Positions 30,335 to 38,836 of a DNA stretch of 64,000 nucleotides are shown here, one piece after another. The position numbers and the translations under genes were made by a program. The DNA comes from JAWKVD01 sp041398225 (GTDB taxonomy: Bacteria > Pseudomonadota > Alphaproteobacteria > Caulobacterales > Hyphomonadaceae). Location: the NCBI GenBank assembly GCA_041398225.1, contig JAWKVD010000004.1, forward strand, positions 186,001 to 250,000, in the 5' to 3' direction. Position 1 is the stretch's first letter; each line of letters begins with the position of its first letter. Below the pieces are notes generated by a model that did not search any database, had not been told where the DNA came from, and saw nothing but the letters and a program-made list of their open reading frames with translations.

Positions 30335-30452
30335 CCGCGCCCTGTTCAAGGGGCAAAAATTCCAGTAGCCGCCGTCTGTGAACGGCAAGATAGAACATTA
30401 TACCCCTCCGGTCGAAACGGACCGGATGCTGGTTCAGCACAGGTGACGCGTC

Positions 30453-31709
30453 ATGCGTTTGGACTTTCACAAGATCCGCCGACTGCCCCCTTATGTCTTC
30501 GAGCGCGTAAACAAGTCGAAGGCCGCCCTGCGGGCCAGGGGCGTCGACATCATCGACCTCGGCATGGGCAATCCCGATCTGCCGACCCCGCCGCACATCG
30601 TCGACAAGCTGTGCGAGGCGGCGCGCAATCCGGACGCGCACGGCTATTCCGCCTCGCGCGGCATCAAGGGGCTGCGCAAGGCGCAAGCCGCCTACTACGA
30701 ACGCCGCTTCGGCGTCAGCCTCAATCCCGACACCGAGATCGTCGTCACGCTGGGATCGAAGGAGGGCTTCGCCAATCTCGCGCAGGCGATCACCTCGCCG
30801 GGCGATACGATCATCGTTCCTAACCCGTCCTACCCCTTGCACTCGTTCGCCTTCATCATCGCCGGCGCCTCGGTGCGCTCGGTGCAGGCGCATTCGCCGG
30901 AGGAGTATCTCTCCAGCCTCGGGCGCGCGGTCGCGCACTCGGTTCCGCCGCCCACCGCCATGGTGCTGTGCTATCCGGCCAACCCCACCGCGCAGGTGGT
31001 CGACCTCGACTTCTACAAGGAGGCCGTCGCTTTCGCGAAGAAGCACGAGATCTGGATTCTCTCGGACCTCGCCTACACCGAAATCTATTTCGACGATCCG
31101 CCGCCCTCGATCCTTCAGGTGCCGGGCGCGAAGGACATCGCGGTCGAATGCACCACCATGTCGAAGACCTACAACATGGCGGGATGGCGGGTCGGTTTCG
31201 CCGCCGGCAATGAGCGCCTGATCGACGCCCTCGCGCGCGTGAAATCGTATCTCGACTATGGCGCGTTCACGCCGATCCAGGTCGCGGCGGCGGCGGCGCT
31301 CAACGGTCCGCAGGATTGCGTGGACAAGTCGCGCGAGATCTACCGCTCGCGGCGCGACGCCATGGTGGAAAGCTTCGGGCGCGCCGGCTGGGAGATTCCC
31401 AAGCCCACCGCCTCGATGTTCTGCTGGGCCCGGATTCCCGAACCGCTGCGCCATATGGGCTCCGTGGATTTCTCGCTCAAACTGATCGAGGAAGCCGGGG
31501 TGGCGGTTGCGCCCGGAGCGGGCTTTGGCGAACACGGCGATGAATATGTCCGGCTTGCGCTGGTCGAGAACGAACAGCGCATCCGCCAGGCCGCCCGCAA
31601 CATCCGCAAATTCCTTGGCGGGTATGGCGGCAATGTCAGCACGGACGGCGGCGACGCCGCGTCCAGGAAGGGGCCGGGGTCCGGCCGAACGAAGAGCGTC
31701 GCCGAATGA
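30453..31709 (+). CDS. PLP-dependent aminotransferase, AlaC-type (class I/II)
   Basis: A 418-residue fold-type I aminotransferase. It begins FHKIRRLPPYVFERVNK, the start of AlaC-type glutamate-pyruvate transaminases and LL-diaminopimelate aminotransferase-like proteins. It has DLGMGNPDLPTPPH, and the PLP lysine in TMSKTYNMAGWRVGF. Its stop overlaps hom in ATGA, so a role in aspartate-family amino acid metabolism is plausible by context. Automatic labels vary between alanine and diaminopimelate transaminase, and the sequence alone does not decide. The last 30 residues are a loose Gly/Ser-rich tail. Confidence 0.88.
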   Translation: MRLDFHKIRRLPPYVFERVNKSKAALRARGVDIIDLGMGNPDLPTPPHIVDKLCEAARNPDAHGYSASRGIKGLRKAQAAYYERRFGVSLNPDTEIVVTLGSKEGFANLAQAITSPGDTIIVPNPSYPLHSFAFIIAGASVRSVQAHSPEEYLSSLGRAVAHSVPPPTAMVLCYPANPTAQVVDLDFYKEAVAFAKKHEIWILSDLAYTEIYFDDPPPSILQVPGAKDIAVECTTMSKTYNMAGWRVGFAAGNERLIDALARVKSYLDYGAFTPIQVAAAAALNGPQDCVDKSREIYRSRRDAMVESFGRAGWEIPKPTASMFCWARIPEPLRHMGSVDFSLKLIEEAGVAVAPGAGFGEHGDEYVRLALVENEQRIRQAARNIRKFLGGYGGNVSTDGGDAASRKGPGSGRTKSVAE

Positions 31710-33037
31710 GTTTGCGTGAATCTGGAAAACTGCGTCTCGGCGTCGCTGGGCTCGGCACGGTCGGCGCGGGCCTGCTGCGTCTGGTCGAGCGGCAGGCGGA
31801 GCTGCGCATTCCCGGCAAGGTGGAGGTGACGGCGGTCTCCGCGCGCAACCGTTCGCGCGATCGCGGCGTGGATATTTCCGGCATGCGCTGGGTCGACGAC
31901 CCGGTGGAACTGGCGCGCGGCGATGACGTCGACGTTCTGGTCGAGCTTGTCGGCGGCGCGGACGGTCCGGCCAAGCTGGCGGTCGAAGCCGCGATGAAGG
32001 CCGGCAAGCCGGTGGTCACCGCCAACAAGGCGCTGATCGCCGAACACGGTATGGAGATCGCGCGCCTGTCCGAAACGCATGGCGCGCCGATCCTGTTCGA
32101 GGCGGCGGTGGCCGGCGCCATCCCCATCGTGCGGTCTCTGCGCAATTCGCTGTCGGGCGTTCAGGTCACGCGCGTGTCGGGGATTCTCAACGGCACCTGC
32201 AACTACATCCTCAGCGAGATGCTGCGGACGGGCGCGGCCTATGAAGACGTGCTCGCCGATGCGCAGCGCCTCGGCTACGCCGAGGCCGACCCTTACCTCG
32301 ACGTCTCCGGCATGGACGCTGCGCACAAGGTGCTGATCCTCGCCGCCATCGCGTTCGGCGCCCAGCCTGATTTCAGCCAGGTGCATGTCGAGGGCGTCAG
32401 CGAGGTCGAGGCGATGGACATCGCGCTGGCCAACCGTTTCGACTACCGCATCAAGCTGGTCGCCGAGGCGTTTCGCACCAATGGCGTGCGCAACGGCGCC
32501 GGCCGCTCCGCCGCGGGCGTGCAATGCCGCGTCGGCCCGGTGCTGGTGCGGATGGATCATCCGCTGGCGCAGGTCGACGGCCCGCTCAACGCCGTGGTGG
32601 TGGAGGGCGAGCCTGTCGGGCGTCTCACCTTCACCGGGCCGGGCGCGGGCGCCGGGCCGACGGCCGCCGCCGTCATGGGCGACATCGCGCGCCTGTTCGA
32701 AGGCGATCTCGGTCCGCCGCTCGGCCGCGCGCCGGATGCGCTCGAAGAGCTGATCCACGAGCCGCGCCCGGAGATGGATCAGGGATCGTTCTTCATCGGC
32801 GCCAAGCTGATGGACCGCGCCGGCGTGCTCTCGGATCTCGCCGAGGCGCTGGGCGATTCCGAAGTGTCGATCGACAAGATCATCCAGGATTCGGCGGGCG
32901 AGACCGGCGCCGCGCCGGTCGCCGTGATGACGCATATGTGCCCGCGTTCCGCCGTGGTGGCGGCCCTGAAACGGGTCGAGGACCAGAACATCGCGGTGGA
33001 CAAGCCGCGCTTGCTGCGGATCGAAACCCGCTCCTGA
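31706..33037 (+). CDS. hom: Homoserine dehydrogenase
   Basis: Reduces aspartate semialdehyde to homoserine, on the route to threonine and methionine. The 443-residue product has the NAD(P) motif GLGTVGAGLL near the start and TANKALIAEHG. The catalytic region follows as GILNGTCNYILSEM and ADPYLDVSGMDAAHKVLIL, and the C-terminal domain is an ACT domain (FFIGAKLMDRAGVLSDLAEALG) for feedback regulation. Monofunctional, with no aspartokinase part. Translationally coupled to the upstream aminotransferase by a four-base overlap. Works downstream of asd at 1.2 kb. Confidence 0.96.
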   Translation: MSLRESGKLRLGVAGLGTVGAGLLRLVERQAELRIPGKVEVTAVSARNRSRDRGVDISGMRWVDDPVELARGDDVDVLVELVGGADGPAKLAVEAAMKAGKPVVTANKALIAEHGMEIARLSETHGAPILFEAAVAGAIPIVRSLRNSLSGVQVTRVSGILNGTCNYILSEMLRTGAAYEDVLADAQRLGYAEADPYLDVSGMDAAHKVLILAAIAFGAQPDFSQVHVEGVSEVEAMDIALANRFDYRIKLVAEAFRTNGVRNGAGRSAAGVQCRVGPVLVRMDHPLAQVDGPLNAVVVEGEPVGRLTFTGPGAGAGPTAAAVMGDIARLFEGDLGPPLGRAPDALEELIHEPRPEMDQGSFFIGAKLMDRAGVLSDLAEALGDSEVSIDKIIQDSAGETGAAPVAVMTHMCPRSAVVAALKRVEDQNIAVDKPRLLRIETRS

Positions 33038-33151
33038 GCAGCTGTCCGGGAAGGCGGATGTGATAGGGTCCGTCCGGTTGAGTCCGTTGCGGCGTCCGAT
33101 CCGCCGCTGCGCTTGTGAGGCCCGCCTCGTCCGGAGGGCCAGGGAGACGAC

Positions 33152-34132
33152 ATGACGCCTGCAGGCACCTCCGATTCCACCTTCGGTTTCGCGTTGACGC
33201 GCGCCACGGAGGCCGCCGCCATGGCCGCGGCGGCCCTTGCCGGTCGCGGCGACGAGATGGCCGCCGATCTCGCCGCGGATTCCGCGATGGTGCGCGCGCT
33301 GTCGGGCGTCGCCATGAAGGGGCGGGTGGTCGTCGGCGACGGCGCCGGCGGCGAGGGCGGGGTCCTCGGGCGCGGGTATGTCGCCGGAGATGGGCGCGGC
33401 GAGGACATCGATCTGGCGCTGACGGCGCTGGAAGGCTCGACGCTCGCGGCCAAGGCCATGCCGAACGCGCTCTCGGTGATCGCCGCCGGCCGGCGCGACG
33501 TGTTTCTGCCCTCGCCGGACATCTACATGGACAAGATCGCGGTGGGTCCCGGACTGGAATCCGCCGGCGTCGATCTCGACGCGCCAGCCGGCGAGAACGC
33601 GCTACGGGTCGCGCGCGCCAAGGGCGTCGACGTGCGCGAGATCACCGCCTGCGTTCTCGATCGTCCGCGCCACGAGAAGATCATCGCCGACCTCCGGCGC
33701 GCCGGCGCGCGCGTGAATCTGATCGGAGACGGCGACGTCGCGGCGATCATCGCCACCACGATGCCGCAGGCCGGGATCGACATGTATGTCGGGCAGGGCG
33801 GCGCGCCCCAGGGCGTGCTGGCGGCTGCCGCCCTCAAATGCGTCGGCGGCCAGATGTATGCGCGGCTCGCCCTGCGCTCGTCCGAAGACAAGCGGCTGGC
33901 GCATGAAGCCGGCATCGAACGCATCAACGACATTTTCGCGCTTGAGGATCTGGTGAAGGGCGACGCCGTGTTCGTCGCCACCGGCGTAACCTCCGGATCG
34001 CTTCTCGAAGGGGTGACGCTCGCGGACGGGTTCGTTTCGGCCGAAACGCTGCTGATGAGTTCGCGCGACGGCGTGGTGCGCCGCATCCGCATGCGCGCGC
34101 CCGATACGCAGGCCGGAGGCGCCGGCGAATGA
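33152..34132 (+). CDS. glpX: GlpX-like (class II fructose-1,6-bisphosphatase family) with altered metal site
   Basis: A 326-residue protein aligning along its length with GlpX. It shares GRGDEMAAD (Asp33 equivalent kept), VFLPSPDIYMDKIAVGPG, DRPRHEKII, GDGDVAAIIATTMP and TETLL-like AETLLMSSRDGVVRRI. Compared with E. coli GlpX recalled from memory, three of four metal ligands differ. The Glu57 site reads VVGDGAG (Asp), the Asp85 site reads LTALEGS instead of DPIEGT (Thr), and the Glu213 site reads GGAPQG (Gln). It may be catalytically altered or a regulatory relative. The gene overlaps recJ in ATGA and follows hom by 114 bp. The symbol is given by family, not proven activity. Confidence 0.8.
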   Translation: MTPAGTSDSTFGFALTRATEAAAMAAAALAGRGDEMAADLAADSAMVRALSGVAMKGRVVVGDGAGGEGGVLGRGYVAGDGRGEDIDLALTALEGSTLAAKAMPNALSVIAAGRRDVFLPSPDIYMDKIAVGPGLESAGVDLDAPAGENALRVARAKGVDVREITACVLDRPRHEKIIADLRRAGARVNLIGDGDVAAIIATTMPQAGIDMYVGQGGAPQGVLAAAALKCVGGQMYARLALRSSEDKRLAHEAGIERINDIFALEDLVKGDAVFVATGVTSGSLLEGVTLADGFVSAETLLMSSRDGVVRRIRMRAPDTQAGGAGE

Positions 34133-35925
34133 GCGAGGCCGCGCGCGCGTTTCTCGGCGTCGAGCGATCGCTAACCGGCAAGGTGTGGAAGGCGCGTCCG
34201 TGCGACGAGACGCTCGCGGCTGAACATGCTCGCCGCCTGAACGCGCCGGATCTGGTCGGGCGGCTGCTCGCGGCGCGCGGCGTCGGGGTCGACGACGCCG
34301 AGCTGTTTCTCAATCCCACGCTGAAAGACTTGTTTCCCGATCCCTCGACCTTCGCCGACATGGATCTGGCGGCCGCCGCCATTCTCGACGCCATCGTCGA
34401 CGGGCGTCCGCTGGCGATCTTCGCCGACTACGACGTCGACGGCGGCACCTCCTCGGCCATTCTCACGCGCTACATGCGGGCATGGGGGCGCGAGCCGCTG
34501 CTTTATGTGCCGGACAGGCTGACCGAAGGCTTCGGCCCCACGCCGGGCGCGTTCCGGGCGCTGAAGGAGAAGGGCGCCGAGCTTGTCGTCACCGTCGATT
34601 GCGGCGCGGCGGCGATCGACGCGCTGCGCACCGCCGCCGACATCGGCCTCGACGTCGTGGTGATGGACCACCACCTCATGCATGACGACCACACGCCGCC
34701 GACGCTGGCGCTGGTCAATCCGAACCGCCCGGACGACCGTTCGGGGTGCGGTCATCTCGCGGCCGCGGGCGTGGTGTTCGTTCTGGTCGTGGCGCTCAAC
34801 CGGCTGGCGCGCGAACGCGGACTTGCGCCCGAGGGCGGCTTGCCCGACCCGATGCGCTGGCTTGATCTCGCGGCGCTGGGCACGCTTTGCGACATGGCTC
34901 CGTTGCAGGGCGTCAACCGCGCGTTCGCCACGCGCGGCCTGCAGGTGCTGGCGCGGCAGGAGAACGCCGGGCTCGCCGCGCTCGCGCAGGTCGCCAACAT
35001 CGAGGCGCCGAACAGCGTCTACCACGCAACCTTCCTGCTCGGGCCGAGGCTCAATGCGGGCGGGCGGATCGGCGATCCCTGGCTGGCGGCGAAGCTGCTC
35101 GCCACCGACGACCGCGCCGAGGCGATCCGGCTGGCCGAGATCCTTCACGACCTCAACATGCAGCGCAAGGATGTCGAAAACGGCATTCTCGCCGAAGCGA
35201 CCCTGCAGGCCGAAACGCGCCTTCAGGAAAACCCGGACGCGGGCGTCGTCGTCGCCGGCGGCGAGGGCTGGCATCCCGGCGTCATCGGCATCGTCGCGGG
35301 CCGCCTCAAGGAGAAGTTCCACCGTCCCGCCGTCGTGGTCGGGTGGGGCGAGGGGCTGGGGCCGGTGGCGCGCGGATCGGGCCGGTCGGTCGCGGGCGTC
35401 AATCTCGGAGAGCTGATTTCGGCGGCCGCCAAGTCGGGTGTCATCCTCGGCGGCGGCGGCCACGCCATGGCCGCCGGGCTCAGCATGGAGCCCTCGCAGC
35501 TCGCCGGCCTGCGCGACTTCCTCGAAACCCACACCGCCGGCGCCAAGGCGGAGCTGGCCGAGGCCCGCGTGCTCGAGATCGACGGCGTGATGGCGCCGGG
35601 CGCGGCTAACGCCGGACTGCTGGAGCTGGTCGGCAAGGTCGGTCCGTTCGGGGCCGGCGCGCCGGAGCCCCTGTTCGCGGCGCCCAACGTCCGGCCGGTT
35701 TTCTCCAAGCGGGTCGGCGACAATCACGTCGCTTTCGAAATGGAGGGCGAGGACGGCGCCCGGCTGCGCGCCATCGCTTTCCGCGTCGCCGACGACCCCG
35801 CCGGCGAGGCGATTCTGCGGCCAAAGGCGCGTCTTCACGTTGCCGGGCGTCTGCGCGCGGACACCTGGCGCGGGCGCGGGGCGGTTCAGCTCGAGGTTCA
35901 GGATGTCGCCGAGGCCGCGGAATAG
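34129..35925 (+). CDS. recJ: Single-stranded-DNA-specific exonuclease RecJ
   Basis: A 598-residue 5'-3' ssDNA exonuclease used in recombination and mismatch repair. The DHH phosphoesterase motifs are visible: FADYDVDGGTSSAIL, VVTVDCGAAA and VMDHHLMHDD. The DHHA1 domain has GGGGHAMAAGLSME, and a C-terminal OB-like region follows (FGAGAPEPLFAAPNV onward). The length matches typical proteobacterial RecJ. The start ATG overlaps the stop of the GlpX-like gene, so translation is coupled. The next gene is tRNA-Glu, 106 bp on. Confidence 0.95.
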   Translation: MSEAARAFLGVERSLTGKVWKARPCDETLAAEHARRLNAPDLVGRLLAARGVGVDDAELFLNPTLKDLFPDPSTFADMDLAAAAILDAIVDGRPLAIFADYDVDGGTSSAILTRYMRAWGREPLLYVPDRLTEGFGPTPGAFRALKEKGAELVVTVDCGAAAIDALRTAADIGLDVVVMDHHLMHDDHTPPTLALVNPNRPDDRSGCGHLAAAGVVFVLVVALNRLARERGLAPEGGLPDPMRWLDLAALGTLCDMAPLQGVNRAFATRGLQVLARQENAGLAALAQVANIEAPNSVYHATFLLGPRLNAGGRIGDPWLAAKLLATDDRAEAIRLAEILHDLNMQRKDVENGILAEATLQAETRLQENPDAGVVVAGGEGWHPGVIGIVAGRLKEKFHRPAVVVGWGEGLGPVARGSGRSVAGVNLGELISAAAKSGVILGGGGHAMAAGLSMEPSQLAGLRDFLETHTAGAKAELAEARVLEIDGVMAPGAANAGLLELVGKVGPFGAGAPEPLFAAPNVRPVFSKRVGDNHVAFEMEGEDGARLRAIAFRVADDPAGEAILRPKARLHVAGRLRADTWRGRGAVQLEVQDVAEAAE

Positions 35926-36031
35926 GCCATAATCGCGGGAATTTCAGGGCCAGAGCGTCCGTTTCCGAAACCCTCAACTCCCTGCTTGCGGGCGCGTCGC
36001 GTTGCCGTTATACCCGCCGCCTCGACCGGCT

Positions 36032-36106
36032 GGGCCCTTCGTCTATCGGTTAGGACGTCAGGTTTTCAACCTGAAAAGAGGGGTTCGACTCCCCTAGGGC
36101 CTGCCA
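36032..36106 (+). tRNA. tRNA-Glu (anticodon TTC)
   Basis: The cloverleaf is complete. Acceptor GGGCCCT pairs with AGGGCCT, with a G-U first pair. The D arm is GTCTATCGGTTAGGAC, and the anticodon stem TCAGG/CCTGA encloses the loop TTTTCAA with anticodon TTC. The T arm is AGGGG-TTCGACT-CCCCT. Discriminator G is followed by an encoded CCA at 36104-36106. The 3' end lies 24 bp from an integrase relic, so this tRNA was probably an integration site. Confidence 0.97.
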
Positions 36107-36129
36107 GCGAAAATCACGACATTGAAGCA

Positions 36130-36321
36130 TCACACCCCTTTTTGGGGTTTGAGCCCATATTCGCTAGCCGGTGGGGCCGGGTGGTCGCCATACAGGCCCG
36201 TTATCGCCGTGTCCGCCCGATGCACATGGTCGGCGGCCCGCGTATAGACTTCGGCCCGCTGCATCATTGAATCACCGAGCACGGCCTGAATCCGCCTCGT
36301 GGAGTAGCCCGCCACCGCAAT
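36130..36321 (-). pseudogene. Tyrosine recombinase/integrase C-terminal remnant
   Basis: The minus-strand frame reads AGYSTRRIQAVLGDSMM followed by QRAEVYTRAADHVHRAD, then AITGLYG. This is the end of a phage-type integrase catalytic domain, where related proteins have G-x-S-T-R/K-x-I-Q-A-x-L-G-H and later Y-T-R-A-A-D. The Tyr of EVYTRAAD (codon 36244-36246) sits where the nucleophile belongs. The H of LGH is replaced by D. No upstream catalytic Arg/His box or N-terminal domain is readable, and the fragment ends 24 bp from tRNA-Glu. I read it as a decayed integrase; the identification rests on a short motif. Confidence 0.6.
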
Positions 36322-36703
36322 CGCCGGGTTCAACTTTAGGCTGGACCACTCAGGCGGGGTGGGCCAAGTTCTTTCCCGGGGGGCTGATATCGCTAACTTT
36401 AGATTGGTTTTGAATCCGGTTGTAAAAAACATACCGGGTGCTCGCGCGTTTCGATATTAGAAATGTGTTCTTTTGCTCGCCATCGGGTAATCCTGGTTCT
36501 TGGGGGGCTTAATTGGCCAACGGGTCCCTCTATATGAGGTTGAGTTGGAGATTCGAACGAACATTTCAAATATGTTGCCGTGACGCTTGGTTTCACCAAT
36601 ACGCCTGTGCCGGGCGCGAGCCATTCTGGGGCGGCGCCTCCAACAGGAAGAAGCACGCCGGGTTGCAATAGCACCGCCGGGTCCCCTCAACGGAGTGTCG
36701 TCA

Positions 36704-37090
36704 TTGAAGATATCTATTGGGGCCGCTGGCGCCGCAATCAGGATGTTTTTTCGTACCATTGTCGCGGTGGTGGCAATTGCTGTCGGCTTATGGATGGTCA
36801 CTGGCTTTGTGCTACGTATTTATGACGGCCAAACCAAAAGAGAAGTTGTAAACCTCGTCGAGAGCGAGTTGAATTTGGAATCTGATAGAAACGCCATGGC
36901 GACTTTTATGCAAAAGCATACTGCGCGCTATGGCGTGGACGATGATAGAGAGTTTGCGTATATCGGATTTATGGGGCAAGATGAGATTGACAAGATAATT
37001 TTTAGACAAGTCTCTATTGAGTTGAAATTCGATCCGGTGACAAATAAATATTTGAGTTGCCGCGTCGTTTTTTATTATACTTTTCTATAA
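36704..37090 (+). CDS. Orphan low-GC membrane-anchored protein, unknown
   Basis: About 128 residues if started at TTG 36704, which has CGGAG eight bases upstream; ATG 36743 (MFFRTIVAVV) is the main alternative. One hydrophobic helix (FFRTIVAVVAIAVGLWMVTGFVL) is followed by a charged soluble part. The latter includes REVVNLVESELNLE, IGFMGQDEIDKIIF and IELKFDPVTNKYL. No family was recognised. G+C is clearly lower than in all neighbours, and codon use includes many A/T-ending codons, so horizontal acquisition is likely. Probably part of the element at tRNA-Glu. Whether it is expressed is unknown. Confidence 0.5.
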   Translation: MKISIGAAGAAIRMFFRTIVAVVAIAVGLWMVTGFVLRIYDGQTKREVVNLVESELNLESDRNAMATFMQKHTARYGVDDDREFAYIGFMGQDEIDKIIFRQVSIELKFDPVTNKYLSCRVVFYYTFL

Positions 37091-37753
37091 TGGCTGCCGC
37101 TAAGGCAAATCCGATAGCGTTGGCCAATGCGAAAGAACTGTCTGCCAAACAAGCGGGCGCCAAGTTTGCCTGTAAGCGCGCCTCGACTTGAGCAGCGGCT
37201 GCTTCGGTTCAGGCGGAGTCCGCGCGTGTTCTGAAGAGCCGAAGGGGCCTCGCCTCTACCCCATCAGCCTGTTTCGCCACGTTTGTTTCGCGGGACCATC
37301 CATCAGTCATGGTGGCGTGGTCTCTGAGATGGGCGCCGCAGCGGCGATTCCGCCGGCTTATCGGGCGACCGAATCCTCACGCATCCGGTTGCCCGAAGCG
37401 CCGCCCGTCGTTTCCCTGTGGAATCAAACCGTTCCGTTTTGACTGTCTGACGGGGGCGGACCCGGCGCCCGGAAACGAGACGCTTTGTGCCGGATCGGTT
37501 ACGGGCTCGGCGTGCGGCTCGGGCGCACTGGCGGCGCCCGCCTGTCTCCTGTAAATCGCCCGCGGCGTCCAACTTCGCGGCGCCTGCGGACAAGTTTGCT
37601 GAGGCGTCACGCTTTTGTCTTGCGGAGTCGCTTGTAGAGATGCGTAAATGCGGAACGCATATCCGATCCCACGAACTGGGCGGTGTTGCGTGGGGTGCTG
37701 GTGTGATGGGTGCTGGGGGAGTTGTAAGGTGAATGCAGCCGCGACAGGACAAT
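37091..37753. other. Region without a supported gene
   Basis: About 660 bp between the low-GC orphan and the cold-shock gene. G+C rises again after about 37150. Open frames occur on both strands but show no domain, no ribosome-binding site and poor codon bias. The long minus-strand frame over 37303-37953 runs antisense through the cold-shock gene and is not credible. The promoter of the cold-shock gene should lie at the right end. Confidence 0.55.
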
Positions 37754-38251
37754 ATGTCGGAGCCTGACTCGGAACCTGTCGTACGGGTCGAGGGTAAGGT
37801 GAAGTGGTTCGATCCGGCGAAAGGGTACGGCTTTGTCGTGCCCGACGGCCCGCCTCTTGGCGGCGGCCGCGACATCCTTCTGCACATCTCGGTGATGCGT
37901 AAATTCGGCCGCGACACCGCGCAGGAAGGCGCGCGCATCGTGTGCAACGCCACCCAGCGCGAGCGCGGCTATCAGGTCTGCGAGATCATGGAGCTGGCGG
38001 CCAACGAGACCGAGGAATCGGAGCCGCTGGAAGGGCCGACCGAGCGCCTGCAGGTGAAATGGTTCAACCGCACCAAGGGCTATGGCTTCGTGCAGCGGCC
38101 GGGCGAGGCGGAAGACATCTTCATCCACATGGTCGTGATCCGCAAAGCCGGCCTCGAGGATCTCGCGCCCGGGCAGTTCCTCACGGGCGTGATCGGCGAC
38201 GGCAGCAAGGGCCGTCATGTGGCGGTCATCGAGGCCCTGACCGACGACTGA
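37754..38251 (+). CDS. Cold-shock protein with two CSD domains
   Basis: A 165-residue protein with two cold-shock (OB-fold) domains. The first has [17 protein letters not shown] and [13 protein letters not shown]. The second has [17 protein letters not shown] and [13 protein letters not shown]. Both keep the aromatic RNP1-like K-G-Y-G-F-V motif used to bind single-stranded RNA or DNA. The two-domain layout is typical of alphaproteobacterial CspC/CspD-type proteins, which act in stress and stationary phase. ATG 37754 has AGGA just upstream; ATG 37733, seven codons earlier, is possible. Followed by a DUF192 gene, a common alphaproteobacterial order. Confidence 0.92.
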   Translation: MSEPDSEPVVRVEGKVKWFDPAKGYGFVVPDGPPLGGGRDILLHISVMRKFGRDTAQEGARIVCNATQRERGYQVCEIMELAANETEESEPLEGPTERLQVKWFNRTKGYGFVQRPGEAEDIFIHMVVIRKAGLEDLAPGQFLTGVIGDGSKGRHVAVIEALTDD

Positions 38252-38265
38252 CCGACGACTGACCG
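38238..38265. repeat. 11-bp tandem repeat over the cold-shock stop codon
   Basis: TGACCGACGAC is repeated at 38238-38248 and 38249-38259, with TGACCG beginning a third copy. The TGA at 38249 is the real stop. The third unit supplies another TGA out of that frame. Likely a slippage duplication of the gene end. Confidence 0.85.
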
Positions 38266-38371
38266 TACGGCCGGCCTCCGGCCGGGTCCCGGAAAGGGCA
38301 AAGCCGCCGCAATGCAGCGCGCGCTCATCCCGGCGCTTGGCTTGTCGCGACGGGCGCGGTAATCCAGCGGA

Positions 38372-38836
38372 ATGATCACTCGCGCTTTCGCCTCCGCCCT
38401 GATGTTCTTCGCCGTAAGCGGCGCCTGCGCGCACGCGCAGACGGTCGAACCTTTGTCGATTGAGGGCAAGGACGGCAGCCACGCCTTCCAGGTCGAGATC
38501 GCCGACAGCCCCGACGAGCGGGCGCAGGGCCTGATGCACCGCAAGGAGATGGCCAAGGATCACGGCATGCTCTTCGTCTATCCGGAGCTGTCGCAGACCG
38601 GCGTCTGGATGAAGAACACGCTGATCCCGCTCGATATGCTGTTCATCGACGAGGACGGCACCATTCTGGCGATCGCGGAAAACGCCCGGCCGGGCTCGCT
38701 GCGCACGATCGATCCGGGCTTCCGGGTGAAGGGCTTCCTCGAGATCAATGGCGGTCTGGCCAAGGAGCTGGGCATCAAGCCGGGCGACAAGGTCAGCTAC
38801 AAGGTCTTCAAGGACGCCCACGCGCATGGCGGCTGA
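38372..38836 (+). CDS. DUF192 family exported protein
   Basis: A 154-residue protein with a signal peptide ending near ACAHAQ. The DUF192 core begins FQVEIADSPDERAQGLMHRKEM. It continues GMLFVYPELSQTGVWMKNTLIPLDMLFID and ends GLAKELGIKPGDKVSY. DUF192 proteins are small beta-barrel-like periplasmic proteins of unknown role, frequently next to cold-shock genes. The end of the gene overlaps the next start by 11 bases, so the thioesterase gene is coupled. Confidence 0.88.
   Translation: MITRAFASALMFFAVSGACAHAQTVEPLSIEGKDGSHAFQVEIADSPDERAQGLMHRKEMAKDHGMLFVYPELSQTGVWMKNTLIPLDMLFIDEDGTILAIAENARPGSLRTIDPGFRVKGFLEINGGLAKELGIKPGDKVSYKVFKDAHAHGG

Larger units (their letters stand above)
36107..37090. 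mobile_element. Probable relic of an element integrated at tRNA-Glu
   Basis: Directly after tRNA-Glu the base composition falls, especially at 36380-36560 and 36760-37090. The stretch holds a tyrosine-integrase C-terminal fragment (minus strand) and one orphan low-GC gene. Bases 36322-36703 have no gene that I can support. I found no second copy of the tRNA 3' end by eye in the next few kilobases, so the right boundary is unknown and the extent given is a minimum. Confidence 0.5.

Noticed and set aside
34171..35838. Long minus-strand frame opposite recJ
   Set aside because: Shadow of a gene with all RecJ motifs.
36520..36600. tRNA-like GTTCGAATCTCC stretch on the minus strand
   Set aside because: Only a T-loop-like string is present; no acceptor or anticodon stems can be formed around it.
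37303..37953. Possible 216-residue minus-strand gene in the gap before the cold-shock gene
   Set aside because: It overlaps the cold-shock gene antisense, is Arg/Ser/Pro-rich and has no ribosome-binding site or known motif.
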